64,000 nucleotides of DNA from Ziziphus jujuba (Eukaryota; Streptophyta; Magnoliopsida; Rosales; Rhamnaceae), in the NCBI RefSeq assembly GCF_031755915.1, contig NC_083387.1, positions 4,678,501-4,742,500 of the forward strand, written 5' to 3'. Positions 1 to 11,940 of this stretch are shown here, one piece after another (the stretch's first letter is position 1; each line of letters starts with the position of its first letter). The notes under the pieces are model-generated. The model saw only the letters and a list, made by a program, of their open reading frames with translations, was not told where the DNA came from and did no database searches. The translations under genes were made by a program, and so were the position numbers.

Positions 1-3000
1 GGACAATAATGTTAGGATGACTCCAACTATTGTTTCAAAGACAAACACCCCTATCTCATCTATTTAAGCCTTTTTTTCTTTTACACTGATTTTTTAAAAA
101 GAAAAAAAAAAAAAAAAAGAATCCCTTTTAATATGTATCTCAAATGTTATTTAAAGCCTATTAATTTGGAATTTATTTTCAGAGTCCTCTAAGCATGTGG
201 GAAAAAGTTCTAGCTGTCCGAACAAACTTACATTGCCTTCTTAAAAGTTTAATTTTTTTTTTTTTTTTTTTGATCTTTCATATATATATATATATATATT
301 TATGATTGGCTGCTTGTACTTTTCCCGTCATATTTGTTGTATTTGGTATATTAACATTTCACTCTGAAAACTTTATTTGAATCTCCTAAAGAATATAATT
401 CCGTAGAATACTATTTTTCTGAACAATGCTCCTCGTTTGGGAACACAGAGAATTAAAACCAAACAAAGATATTGGTTTTGAAACAATGCATGCACTTTGA
501 TGTGTCTTTCTCTTTATTCTTTTCCTCTCTAATATGCACTTGCCTTATCGGCCGCTGGTTCATCATTCTCCAAACCCTTTAAAAACCCGGTGCTCCTCTT
601 AAAATTTCTTTTTCATATACACATACACTTATATATTATATATAATATAAATAATAGTACCAATGTACCATATACAAAAGAGTGGTCCCTGTGACTCAAA
701 ATCCAGTGCACCACTAATTTGATATATATCTTTAAATATTTAGCCAAAAAAAAAAAAATGCTTTCTTTAAATTATAAGAACTGTAAACCAGAAATTCCTA
801 GCTATTTCTGCAATTGCCTATTAATTAATATGTGTCGTGTAGCAAAGCCAGTATACATTTTTAATGGCCGAAAAAGCAGATCACTCTCTCATGTATGTGC
901 ATGTCTTTTAGTTCATACATGCATGACCCACACCACCATATTGTTCACCATCATAATAATTGTGCGAAGTGCAGCCCATGTTCTGTTTATACATACCATA
1001 AGATACACCCACCTTACATATATGAAGATTGAATAAGCAAATGGGCTTGGAATACGTGGCTCTCTACTCTTTTTATGAATTATAAGAGTGACAATATCTT
1101 AAATTTTATTCTTCCATATTTTTGGAGAAGAAAATAAGAAATTGAGACCTTTTTTTATTTATTTTTTATTTTTGTTATTATTGGTGATGAAGCATAGTAT
1201 AGTTATGATCAATATGTCATGTCAAAATTTAATTGTTATCATTAAAATATTAACTTTTTTATATTAAATCTTTAATAGTAAAAAAAAAAAAAAGCATTCT
1301 CAACTATTAATTGTCGTATTCAATAATAAAAACGATTATTAATGGTGATAAATAATTAAATTTATAGAAATTAATTATGAATTAAAGAAAATTGTTAATT
1401 CTCTATAAAATGATCTTGTCCTACTTGTGAATTACCAACCATGAATTCTATTGGGCATAGTTTTTGCCTTTAAAATTTGACAATAACCACATGTTTTTAT
1501 CTAATTCTTTACCAAATATAACTTGTAATTACTTTTATATCCTTGAATTTCCTATTGTTTTCCAATTCATCAGTAACGTACGGATAACATGAAAAAATCA
1601 TTTAAAACATATCTCTATGGTAAAAAGTGTTCAATCAATTATTGCTCAATTATTTGAGTTATTTTTTTATTTTTTTTAATAAAAATTAACAACATTGGTT
1701 CCCAAAAAAAAATTGTGTTAAAAGCATTGAACTCAGAATTATTGAATTAATCTACCTTGATTTGATATTAAAATCAAACAGGCTTTAAATATAATGAAAT
1801 TTAAATTATACTCTGCATCCAAGAAAGAAAATATCATGTCCATCCAAATGTTTATATATAGGAAATTTTTTTTACAAGGAAACAACAATATATATATATA
1901 TATATATAAAGGACGTAAAATAAAGAAAGAAGAAAGTGAAGGAAAAGAAAAACGACAAAAGCAGAGACAGAGGCGTAAATATTCCTGGAGATTGCGGTGC
2001 ACGTGCCCAATATGAAATCCAGGCACCAAATCGCAAATATGCCAAATTCATTTTTGATGTTGACACGCCGCACGAGTGCTGCTATTTTCTTCACTTTTTT
2101 CTATTACATGCGGGTCCCACCTCTCCCATCCGCCACGTCACCATCCTGGAGCCTTAGCAAAGCGATAAAATAAGAGTCATTCTTCTCTTTTTTTTAAAAA
2201 TATATATTATATTTTTTATTTTTTATAAAAATTTTGGGGAAAATGGCGTGCAAGCCACAAAAGTGTGAGTGACAACTTGGGAACTTGTAACTTACAAGAC
2301 TCTGGTCAATATCTTCCAAATTATTACATGTATATGTTAATCATGTTGTGCTTAATTAATTGGGATTTTTATTTTTATTTTTTATTTTTCCTTTCTTATA
2401 TAATCACTGGGCAGAGTTACATTATTTATAAGCATATGTCTTATTTTTCTCTTGTCAGTTTGTGAGATCGTCACCTACCACGCTCAGTTATGTAAGTAGA
2501 TATTGAATTTCAATTCTATATGAATGATTTATAATTTTATAATGTGTGTGTGGTAGTAGAAGTTTGTCTCCCAGCTCAAAATCTCTCTGAAAAGCTTGAA
2601 AAATTAATAGAAAGAGAGGGGGAAAAAAAGTTTTGATACATTTGAATCTTATTATCTTATGTGAATCAAATTTTTTAAAAAAATAATCAATAATTCAATC
2701 ATTAATAACTTAAATTTTTGAAAAAAAACGTAATTCAATAGTATCCATTATTCAATAATAATAAAAGTTTTATCCTTGAGTCCTAAACCGTTGTATCTTA
2801 TCAACTTTGTGGTGAACAGAGAACATTTTATTTTTAGTTTTCTTCCCAAAGAAAAAAGAAGTTATATTGCATTATTTTGCGTGTCTTACTCGTCCTTTAG
2901 ACAAAACAAAAGTTTTGGTAGAATTAGCCAAAATTTAAATATGAAATAAAATATTACAATAGAATAGTACTATTTCTCTCGTATGAGCTTCGTATAGTTT

Positions 3001-3079
3001 AAAGAGGACATTGGCTAGTTTTGTTTAATAAAAGAAAGAAAATTAAATATATTATTAATGTTGGAAAAATGTGTTCCTC

Positions 3080-3140
3080 TATGACCAGTCAAGCCGACAC
3101 CCTGGTAACATATGGGGCCAATGCACGTGTGTGGATGATT
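3080..3140. promoter_or_regulatory. Conserved noncoding block with ACGTG core (U1 copy)
   Basis: These 61 bases align without gaps to 11880-11940, with 7 mismatches (about 89 percent), although most surrounding noncoding DNA of U1 and U2 no longer aligns by eye. The block includes a GCACGTGTG segment, an ACGT-type bZIP/bHLH core. It lies about 3.4 kb beyond the stop codon of the U1 LBD gene. Retention suggests function, for example a distal cis element, but that is inference. Confidence 0.5.
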
Positions 3141-5220
3141 ACCTGATAACTAATTAAGTTCTCTATATTCTTCTTCTTCTTCTTCTTCTTCTTTTGCTTC
3201 TCTCAATCTAGAAGAAATTTTGTTCCCTTAGCTATATCTTGATCATCATCCAAATCCATAAAACTATATATATATATATATATCAATGAGATAATAGTTA
3301 GGAATATACATGATGTATTAATGTGACCCATCTCTTAAAAGATGTATACTTTTTTTTCATATATATTTAGAAAAAATTATATGTACTATATATTAAAAAG
3401 ACAAGTTCCATACTAATAAATTAATCTTATACACAAATCATGTTTATAGTGAAGTTCTTATCAATGCTATATAATAAGGTTTATATGATATTATGTTATA
3501 ATATGTGAAAATAGGCCATCCTGAACTTGATGATGCAATTGACATGCGACATGCTCTAGAAGTTCAAACATCTATTTCGAATTCAGACAAACATAAGCCG
3601 CTGAAAACGCTCTTGCTTGATGATTGAGAAACATAAATAGCAAAGCTTCATTTTCAAGAGTATTTCCAAAATCCTTTTTTCTTCTCTTTTCGTTTCTAAT
3701 TAAAATTTTATTAATAGCTGTTATTAATAAACTTTGTTTTGATTGTGTATTTTATTAGTATTTTGTAGTTTGAACAGGAAGCACTTGTTCAAAGTCCAGC
3801 CCCTTAATATAAGGGAAGGCACATATAATATCTTGTAGTGAAAACAGAAAGGGCTTGACAATGAGGTTGTCACCTCTAAAAGGGTTAAAAAGAAGAGTCT
3901 GAGAGAGATGGGTTTTGTTTAATTACTGATTAGTTTGTGAAAAATATATTTATTGGTAATGAGAGGTTGGTTTTCAATGACTTTTGGAATGGTTTGATTA
4001 AGCTTTAAAACTAAGAAAGGCATATTTGTCACAGGTGGAGACAATCTGGGAGGACCTAACATATGCAGTCAGGTAGAAGTTAACCTCAAGTTGAAGATTA
4101 TTGACCAAGCTTTAACCTTTACTATTAATGATGTGGAAATGCATGTGGTCCTGTTGTAGTATATGTATAGGATATTTGTCATGGTTTGTTTGATACTGAA
4201 TATACTATATATAACTTCTCTTTTTGAATTCCTTTACTTCTTGACCCTTTAGACTTAACATTAATTGTAAGCCCTATAACTTTCTCTTCTTAGTCTTCTC
4301 ATTTCCCTTCTAACACACGTTGCATGCATTTGCAACCTATTATTAACCTAAAACCAGGTATAATGAGTACAATACAAATAAGTTATTTACATAAAATAGA
4401 TTGGGATCTTCTTTTCTTTATTTTATTTATTTATTTATTTTTCATCTTTTTCAACCAGTAATATGATATCATTTTATTTTAAAATATATAAAATAAACAA
4501 AGTGAAAAAAAAAGTAACTGTTTAAAATAAATTGGATTTTATCGATAGTTAAATAGGAATATCGACAGAAAAATCCCATCTACATAATTATAAAAAAAAA
4601 AGAAAAAAAAAAAAGAGCGAATATTTGCTCTTCAAGCTTTACTACCATTTTTTACTACTTTGAAGTTTTGGATCCACCTTTGTTAGTACGCTTCAAAAAT
4701 TGCTAGTATAATCCTTATAGTTAAATAAAATAATTACTGTTTTTTCAAATAATAATTTGGAGTTTAAATTTTCACATGTCAATAATCAAAATCAATGCTA
4801 TGTTTTTTTTCTGATCTAAGTAATTAATTTGTGAGCAGTACTTTAATTTCTATGCAATGTAGAATTTTAGATAGGTAGCTAGTGGAGTATATACTCCATA
4901 AAATCCATTTCCAAACTCCAAGGTAAAAAGGAATTAATTTGAAATTTTTTTGTATATTCACATTTAAAATTCTAAAGGAGCAAATTTCTAATCCTGTGAA
5001 GTACAAACTCCAAAAATATAGTTTTATTTATGATCTATATGTGGCATCCATGTCAAAGTTCTTGGAAGTTCGCACTCATGAGAGTATAAACTACTTTTGC
5101 AGTCTAAAGAATTTGTATGAGCATGCATTGATTAAAAAACTCCAATTTGATGACTTTGCTAGTGGTTCATTTTTTAGTTTTTTAATTTTTTTTAACCTTT
5201 TACACTCTAAAAAAAAATGT

Positions 5221-5236
5221 TACCGCACGTGCGGTA
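5221..5236. promoter_or_regulatory. 16-bp perfect palindrome centred on a G-box
   Basis: The sequence TACCGCACGTGCGGTA is its own reverse complement, with CACGTG in the middle. It opens an unusually GC-rich patch of about 100 bases (to about 5330) inside AT-rich DNA. It could be a strong bHLH/bZIP site or the end of an old inserted element. The repeat copy is at 26071-26086. Confidence 0.45.
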
Positions 5237-6588
5237 CAAAATAGATAGCATGATCGAAACTTCCTCGGGTCGAGGATTAAAGGTTGGATTGGCTTTATGA
5301 AGTAGTGCCAAACCCAAAAAGGGGTTCCTATAGGTTTGCCTCTTGCTTCAATTTCCACGAGCACATATTATAATTGCTGAAATGTGACTTGTAGTTTTCA
5401 AGATATCAATCTCCTCTACGTACCTTTCTTTAGATGCTATGACACCTAAAACTGGCATATATGTAAATGTATTATATAGCTGTAACAGCGTGTTTTCGCT
5501 TAGACTTGCTTCTTTAAGGTTGCATATGGTAACTAAACTTAATGCATGGTTGGCTTGTTCATTAATTATTAACATTAGTTTCTTTGTTATTTTTTAAACT
5601 AAATATAGAAAATGCCATATGACATTGTAGGCTAGGTGTATAGCCATATTGTAACTGAATTAATTAAAATTGAAATCTAATAACCTCCTATCTATAATAA
5701 TATAGAGCTTAATGCTGATAAAAACCTGAATATATGTATAACAGATTCAAAGAGGACATGATTTGTAGAGAATTCAAAAGTTTCAGAGGAAGGCCAGAAT
5801 CATGAAGGAAAACCAATTATCATCTTTTAATTAAGGTGATCATTCACCAAGAAGCATCTAAAATAATGCACTAAGTACTATATTAATTTCTCAAGTTTGA
5901 TCAATGATGTTTTTTTTACCAGTCTTTCTTCAAATAACCAAAGCTTTAAGCAAGCGCACTTGCTGATCATTCTGTAACTCTATCTTAATTTACCCTGATG
6001 CATAAATATATATAATTTGTTCATTTTTCAGGGTCTTATGAATTCTGAGCAAGGGATTCCACATTCTCCATCAAGACCACATGCAATAATTCTAAAAGTG
6101 AAACAAATAAATACTTTTTTGTTGAAACAGCTGGAGAAACCACCTGATAATTAGTACAGCAATCAGCGGATGGAATTTGAATATATATATATAATTATAT
6201 TGAGAGAGAAAGAGAGAGAGAGAGAGAGAAGGAGAGAGGTTTACCTTAATCGGCCAGATTTTCCATCAGAGCAGAGGTTTCCATATAAAAATATTACATA
6301 GAATCCTAGTTTAGGCAAAAATAACTAAGAAGAAGGACATTAACTTAAAAAAGTACATTAATATCTGGCAGTTCAATTAATCTGCCTTTCTCAAGCTGCA
6401 GCATATATAGCACTGAGAATGAAATCATCTTCCATCAATAACTAATTGTAACAATCATATAAGCATTAATTCCTTTTCTAGCTTAATTATAAGAGAATAA
6501 CAAAAAAAAAAAAAAAAGTTCATGTTTCATAGTATGCAGTAGTAATTTGGGATTGGCAAAATCTAGTCCACTACTACTCCCTAACTCC

Positions 6589-7424
6589 TCAGGAATATTG
6601 CTGAGTGTAGTTGAAAGGCCCTGAATGAAGATCGTTGGAATCATGAAAACCACCCCATTGCCTGTTGATTGTTTGAGCGTCTAATGAAGACCAAAAGTGA
6701 TCAGAAGCCTCATCAAATCTGCCATATGAGACATTTTCATCCGGAACTACTGAACTTTCACAACTCCCAACAAGGTTATGAGGATCCATCAATTTATTGC
6801 TTTCCAAATATGGCATCATTGAAGCAACATTTGTGAGGTTTGGGCTAAATTGGGGCACCAAGTTTGAATTTTCTTGTTGAAACCAATTCTGTGCATGTTC
6901 TTGGTGAGAAAGTCTTCCATTGAACTTCTGATTCCAGTTTGCATTGTCAGGGCCATTGATAAAGCTTCCATTGTTGGCTGATTGCTCTTTGATGGAAGCT
7001 AGCTGTGCTTGTAAACTAATCACCTGTACACAATCCACACCCAAATCAGAATATAATTTAAATCATGAAATTTGATCATATGGGTTTTCCATAATCATGT
7101 AATTGTAAAACTCGACAAAAGGTCAAAGGGTATAAAAACCTGCTGTTGGAGAGCAAAAATATGTGAGACACAGCCATATATAGGGTCTTTAAGCCTGGCT
7201 TGAGCTTCATATGAGATGGTAATGGCGGCTCCACAACGATCGCTGACAGGAAGATGGGCAAGCAACTTTGATACGTTGCTTGCACCAAAAACCTTGTGAA
7301 TTGCAGCAAAGTTCGAAGCACCCTGCTCATGGCAGAAATAAGGTGCAAAAACACAACCTTTAACGCATTTTCTCCTCAAGAACTTGCAGGCTCCACAAGG
7401 AGAACCACAACCAGAACCTGTCAT
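6589..7424 (-). CDS. LBD: LOB-domain (LBD) transcription factor, class I, copy A
   Basis: Two coding exons on the minus strand, 7140-7424 (95 codons) and 6589-7023 (144 codons plus stop), flank a 116-bp GT-AG intron and give 239 residues. The N-terminal LOB domain is complete: the zinc-finger-like CX2CX6CX3C (Cys10, 13, 20, 24), the GAS block around residues 39-59 ([12 protein letters not shown]), DPIYGC, and a leucine heptad-like stretch (Leu92, 99, 103; the fourth position is Ser110). Family members are plant nuclear DNA-binding factors. The domain most resembles the LBD16/LBD17/LBD29 group, which acts downstream of ARF7/ARF19 in lateral root formation. I placed the start at 7424 because it matches the U2 paralogue. 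An in-frame ATG at 7490 would add 22 lysine-rich residues. Residue 65 is Gly where the paralogue has Glu. The C-terminal half is Asn/Gln/Ser-rich, as usual. Confidence 0.93.
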
Positions 7425-7498
7425 CTTGATCGGTCTTTTTAGGATGTTTTGGTGGTTTTTTCGCTTTATCTTAGCTTTCTTGCCCAGCATCGTCCTCC

Positions 7499-7600
7499 GT
7501 TTATAAAGACTAGAGAAAGAATGGTACAGATCATATTATAATGAATACTTAATTATATAAGGTTCCCTCAGTGGCATACAGACTTCATTATTTTAACATT
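7499..7600 (-). promoter_or_regulatory. Promoter/5' leader of LBD copy A
   Basis: This stretch aligns well with 17829-17925 upstream of the U2 LBD gene: shared TTTATAAA, CTTAATTA, ATAAGGTTCCCT and TACAGA-TTTCATTATT segments. A minus-strand TATATAA-type TATA box lies at about 7553-7560, which puts transcription start near 7520-7530. Conservation here while flanking DNA has diverged marks the core promoter. No TGTCTC element lies inside the block itself. Confidence 0.6.
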
Positions 7601-9870
7601 TTGAATTACTAATCTACAACTCCTTACAGACTAAAGTTTCATACATGACTGTTCAGATGAGATTCCTTGAACTATCAAAGAGCTATCACAGTCCAAACCC
7701 ATTTTCATTTGCTTTGTATTGGATTGAGAAAAAGGGTATATTATGATGATTAATATTATTAATTATTATCTCCTTGCGTATGTTTGGTTGAGGCATGGGA
7801 ATTAGCAAACTCCAATCTTCTGCAGAGCCAAAAGTATTAAGGGTTCAGCTTTTTTCCCTTAGTTTTAATTTCTTTAATACTTATTATTTGACAGAATACA
7901 TATAAATATGTAGAATTTGGACAGGTAACATATTTCTGAAACGCTGATTGATCAGCATAAATGATTACATACATATAAGCAAACAGCTGGCGTGCAATAT
8001 GTATAGGTGGGATCATTGAACAATATTGATAAGAACGGGCTTATGTGATTCTTGACCGCGTAGATGACTCTAAAGGCCTGACCAATTCCCTTTTTTTTCT
8101 TTTTTTTTTTTCTTTTTCCCCCCCATCATAAAAGCCTGACCAAGAAAGAAATTAAAATTCAGACTACCAATTTAAACAAATTTTTTTACAAACACTTCTC
8201 ATTCTTGTTTTCACATGCTTTTACAGTACTTTTAACTGTATTTACATATAAAATGTCTCCATTAATTTAATACTTGCCCCATATTATTAGTTAATTAATA
8301 TTTCCATTGCAGTTTTAATCTATGAACTTTGAACTTGGCTAATATTTAATTATATTCTTGGTGGGACCCAAAAATCAAATGGAAGAATAGTCAAATTGAA
8401 TAAGTTAACATGTCACACTCAAAGATCAAACCAAAAACATTAATAGTGGTTAATTCCTCATCCCAAGTAAAAAATTAGGAAATTATAGCTTCAGAAGACA
8501 GTAAAATATATTTCATATTAGTTAGGAAACCTGACCCCAGTCGTACTATATATCCTATCTTCCTAATCTCCTTAGTGGGTTTGATACTTTAGTTAACTAT
8601 GCTATGCAATAGTTAGCTAAGAATATCCAAGCAGATGTCTTTCTAATATTCAAACTTTGTCACTGATATATGTGGCAAAGCAAGTGAAATATCAAATATA
8701 TTGCTGGTCCAGAATCCTAATGTCCTTGTCACCCAGTACTCCATGGACATCACCATTCTAAGTTCTAAGCAGGCAATTGAGCAAAAACTATTTGTAAGCA
8801 ATTTCTTTTACCAAAATTGGCACAGGAATTTTTTTTTTTTTTTTTTTTGGTGTGTGTGTGTGTGTAAATTTGTAAGCCAACTAAAAAATTTTTAAAAGCC
8901 ATTTTAAGAGTACTCTCCAATTAATTGAACTGACTCTGACAGAGATTTATATTTTAGACTGCAAATTTTCCAATGAAAGACCCATAATGGTCCATTAAGG
9001 AAGAAAATGTTAACTGCTACCAAAATATACATGTGGAGGAACCAAAATTACCAAAAACTTGAGATAGAAATGAAGAATATTCAGAATAAATAATAAAGGA
9101 ACAGATAGTGACACTGGAATACAGCACGTTTCTTGTAGTTGAAGAGAGACAGAGAGGAAAAAAAGAGGTGACTTCTTCTTCTAGTCTTTGATTTGTTTGT
9201 CTTGCAGTTGATGGCTTGGAGTAACTCAGCAGTATTATCATTTAATTTAATATTTAAATCAATTATTAAATATTAAAACAGAGGCACCGAAATTTAGACC
9301 CTGCCAAATTGCGCTTTGATCATGCTTCAAACCTCTACCTCTAATAGAAACTCAAACCAATAATTTTTGCCTTAATTTTATCTTCTTAGTTCTTCTTCTG
9401 TCAACTGGTGTTAGAGACAAATAAGCTAGCAAGTCCACTTCAACTCTAAGCCAATGTATAGCATAGACTAGATATACGTGACTAAATCTTAACCACTAAG
9501 CAGCCTATGACTTGGTGGAAAGCCACTAACATTGATAAAATATTTTTATTTTTACGAAATTAGTCCAATCCCATCACAAATATAGACCAATTGGTCCAAA
9601 ATTTTCAAAACCATTGTGTCAACTGCATCTCCTTTTTGTTTTCTTTAAAAAAAAGGGGGAAAAAAAAAGGTTCATTATACTCAGTTTCTTCCAATCAAAA
9701 CAGAGACCAATTGCAACAACAAATTTAAAGGATGGTAGCCTCTTGTAATTTGGAGGCAATAAAGAGCTAATTTGAGGTAGATTTTGTGAGTGACATTAAG
9801 CATGTTGGCAGTTATGAATTAATGTGGCATGCATATATATATATATATATATATATAATAGAGAAAAGCC

Positions 9871-9945
9871 TCTAACATGTGTACTTGTTGGCCACTTGAG
9901 CATGTAAATGGAAGAATGATCTTGTGGAGACAAGAAGGTATGTTA
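9871..9945. promoter_or_regulatory. Conserved distal block with GAGACA (AuxRE-type) core, U1
   Basis: Similar to 20721-20800: both contain a CATGTGT segment, a TTG-CCACT segment and a GGAGACAAGAAGG segment followed by ATGTTAA. GAGACA at 9927-9932 is the reverse complement of TGTCTC, the classic auxin response element bound by ARF proteins. It lies about 2.5 kb upstream of the LBD start. Members of this LBD group are known ARF targets, so an auxin-responsive distal element is plausible. A six-base match alone is weak evidence; the paralogue conservation is what supports it. Confidence 0.4.
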
Positions 9946-11879
9946 ACTAAAGGAGAGGTTACTAAAATAATAATCTACTTTAGACAATAATTATGTTGCG
10001 GTTCAACTAATCTTTTATTAGAAACCGATCTGTATAAACTTTATTTAAAATTTTTTTTTAGTTTTTTAAAAAATATAGTCAGGACCCTCTTAGCTAAGAA
10101 CCCTTTTTATTTTTTATTTTATTTTATTTTATTTTTTACATTTTTCAAAGATACCCTTTTTCGCTTAATTGGGAGTGAATTAAGGTGGAAAAGGAAAAAG
10201 AAACAGAAACCATATTAATCTTTTTATCTTCCGATTAATGATTTCTCTGTTTTTAGTTTAGTTCCTTTATGATGTGATCACTTTTCTGTATTTTAGTTTT
10301 CTCATTTTGCTTCATACTTGTGCCTAAATTGATGTTTGGAGATCTCAAAATTAGACTATGGCTTTTTTTTTTTATTGGACATATGGTAAATTGGGAAAAG
10401 GGGACTTTTTTAGTTGTAAGTCTGGTTGAATTAAAAATATGGAATTAACATTAGTGGTCATTATCATATAAGTTGTTTCCACAAAGTAGGATAATGTTTC
10501 TCTTGGATTGACAATTATTGACACTAAAAAATAATTGTAAGAAGAAAAGTTATGTAGCAATATTTGTTATGTGAAAGGAAAACGAAGCATGACTTATAAG
10601 CATGAGGATACTTTTCCCGTACAATGCGTTTTGACAAAACCTTGAAAACTGGGTTGTAAGAGGATTCCCCATACCTAAAGAAGACAATATCGAACATGGA
10701 TGATCTGGGCTGTTACAGATTTTCTCACTAAATGCATACACTTGACCGCATAATTTATATAATGTTTTAAGACTAAAAATCTCCCCAGCATAGATCTGGC
10801 TCTTGAATTATATTTAAGTTGATCATGGTAATATGGCCAATGTTACTTTCCTTTTAAAATGTATAGCTTCGGCCACTGCAAAGGAAGTCATGGATTATAA
10901 AATGACTGCTAAATTTATTGGTTTAGTTTGGGATGTATATTAAATCAATAAAATGTGCTAACTGAATCAAATCAGACAAGCTCCACCCTGTTCATCTGGT
11001 CCAAAATGTTAGAAACTTAATTAAGACGTTGCCTTTTTGTGTGTCTTTAGTTCATATAAGATGCCCCACTGCCAATTGGGGGTCAGCATATATACATGAC
11101 AACAATGTTGCTACTTGCTAGCTAGGCAAGTTCTTGGAGCACTGTAAAATAGCTCAATAATGTTAAAAAATAAAAATAAAAAAACACTGCATTTATTAGT
11201 TTGAATTGCAATGCAAAATAATGAAAGGAAAAATTCTATGTGCTTTGTGTTTTGTGCTTGGATCCTAACTTTTTGTTTACATAATTGTTGGATGCTGAAA
11301 TGTTTTGCAACAAAAAGAATGGTAACAAAGAGAGTACAACCATTTCCATCTTTCTCAGCAACGATGTCAGGGCTCAACATCTCACACAATTTATATTGAA
11401 CCATTCAAATCAAATTAAAAGCTTTCACTCTCTAATAATGTACTTTTCTACAAGTGTCTTTGTAGCATTTGAAGAGTCATTAATTGAGTACATTCTTGGT
11501 ATAATTTATTAACCAAACTAAACCGAATTCCACCCACAAAAATTAAAAATAAATAAGTAAATAAATGAAGAAAACGATGAAATAGGGGTCTTTCTTTCAA
11601 GTTGGGTCACGTCAGAGTCACACTGGTGGACAAAGCCACGCCCTTTATATGTCATTTGCGATTGATTGATTGCAAAGAAACTAACAATAGATAGTTAGTC
11701 TTCTGATGAACTATTTCAGCAAAAAAAAAAAAAATAGTCTTCTAATTAACTATTTCAAAATGGTTTTACATGCTGTTGTTTTAGTTACTGTATCAATCAT
11801 CCATGTCATTGAACAGGACTTTTTTGAGAAAAAAAAAATAATTAAAGGATCTAGATGTTCAAAAACATATATGTATCCA

Positions 11880-11940
11880 TATGACCAGTCAAGCAGACAC
11901 CCAGAGTGCATATGGGGCCAGTGCACGTGTGTGGATGATT
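11880..11940. promoter_or_regulatory. Conserved noncoding block with ACGTG core (U2 copy)
   Basis: The partner of 3080-3140, with 54 of 61 positions identical and the GCACGTGTG segment unchanged. It lies about 4.9 kb beyond the stop codon of the U2 LBD gene, the same side as in U1. The repeat array carries a further copy at 32730-32790. Confidence 0.5.

Larger units (their letters stand above)
1..6588. other. Noncoding DNA 3' of LBD gene copy A
   Basis: No gene is supported here. Open frames are short, low-complexity and start or stop in A/T runs. The stretch holds TA repeats near 281-298, 1890-1908 and 3265-3282, a CTT run near 3170-3193 and a GA run near 6205-6229. The two sites of note, a conserved ACGTG block (3080-3140) and a G-box palindrome (5221-5236), are listed separately. 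The final few hundred bases before 6589 are probably the 3' UTR of the minus-strand LBD gene. Confidence 0.7.

Noticed and set aside
719..2465. Open frames of 60-105 codons (and duplicates near 21569-23315)
   Set aside because: They are composed of A/T-run and TA-repeat codons (K, F, YIYI), overlap on both strands, and show no family motif or splice context.
4824..5575. Frames of 60-101 codons around 5 kb (and duplicates near 25.7-26.4 kb)
   Set aside because: Opposite-strand overlaps, no recognisable domain, no promoter signals. Identity between copies only reflects the recent duplication.
7076..7354. 92-codon minus-strand frame inside the first LBD exon
   Set aside because: It is a shadow of the LBD frame in another phase.
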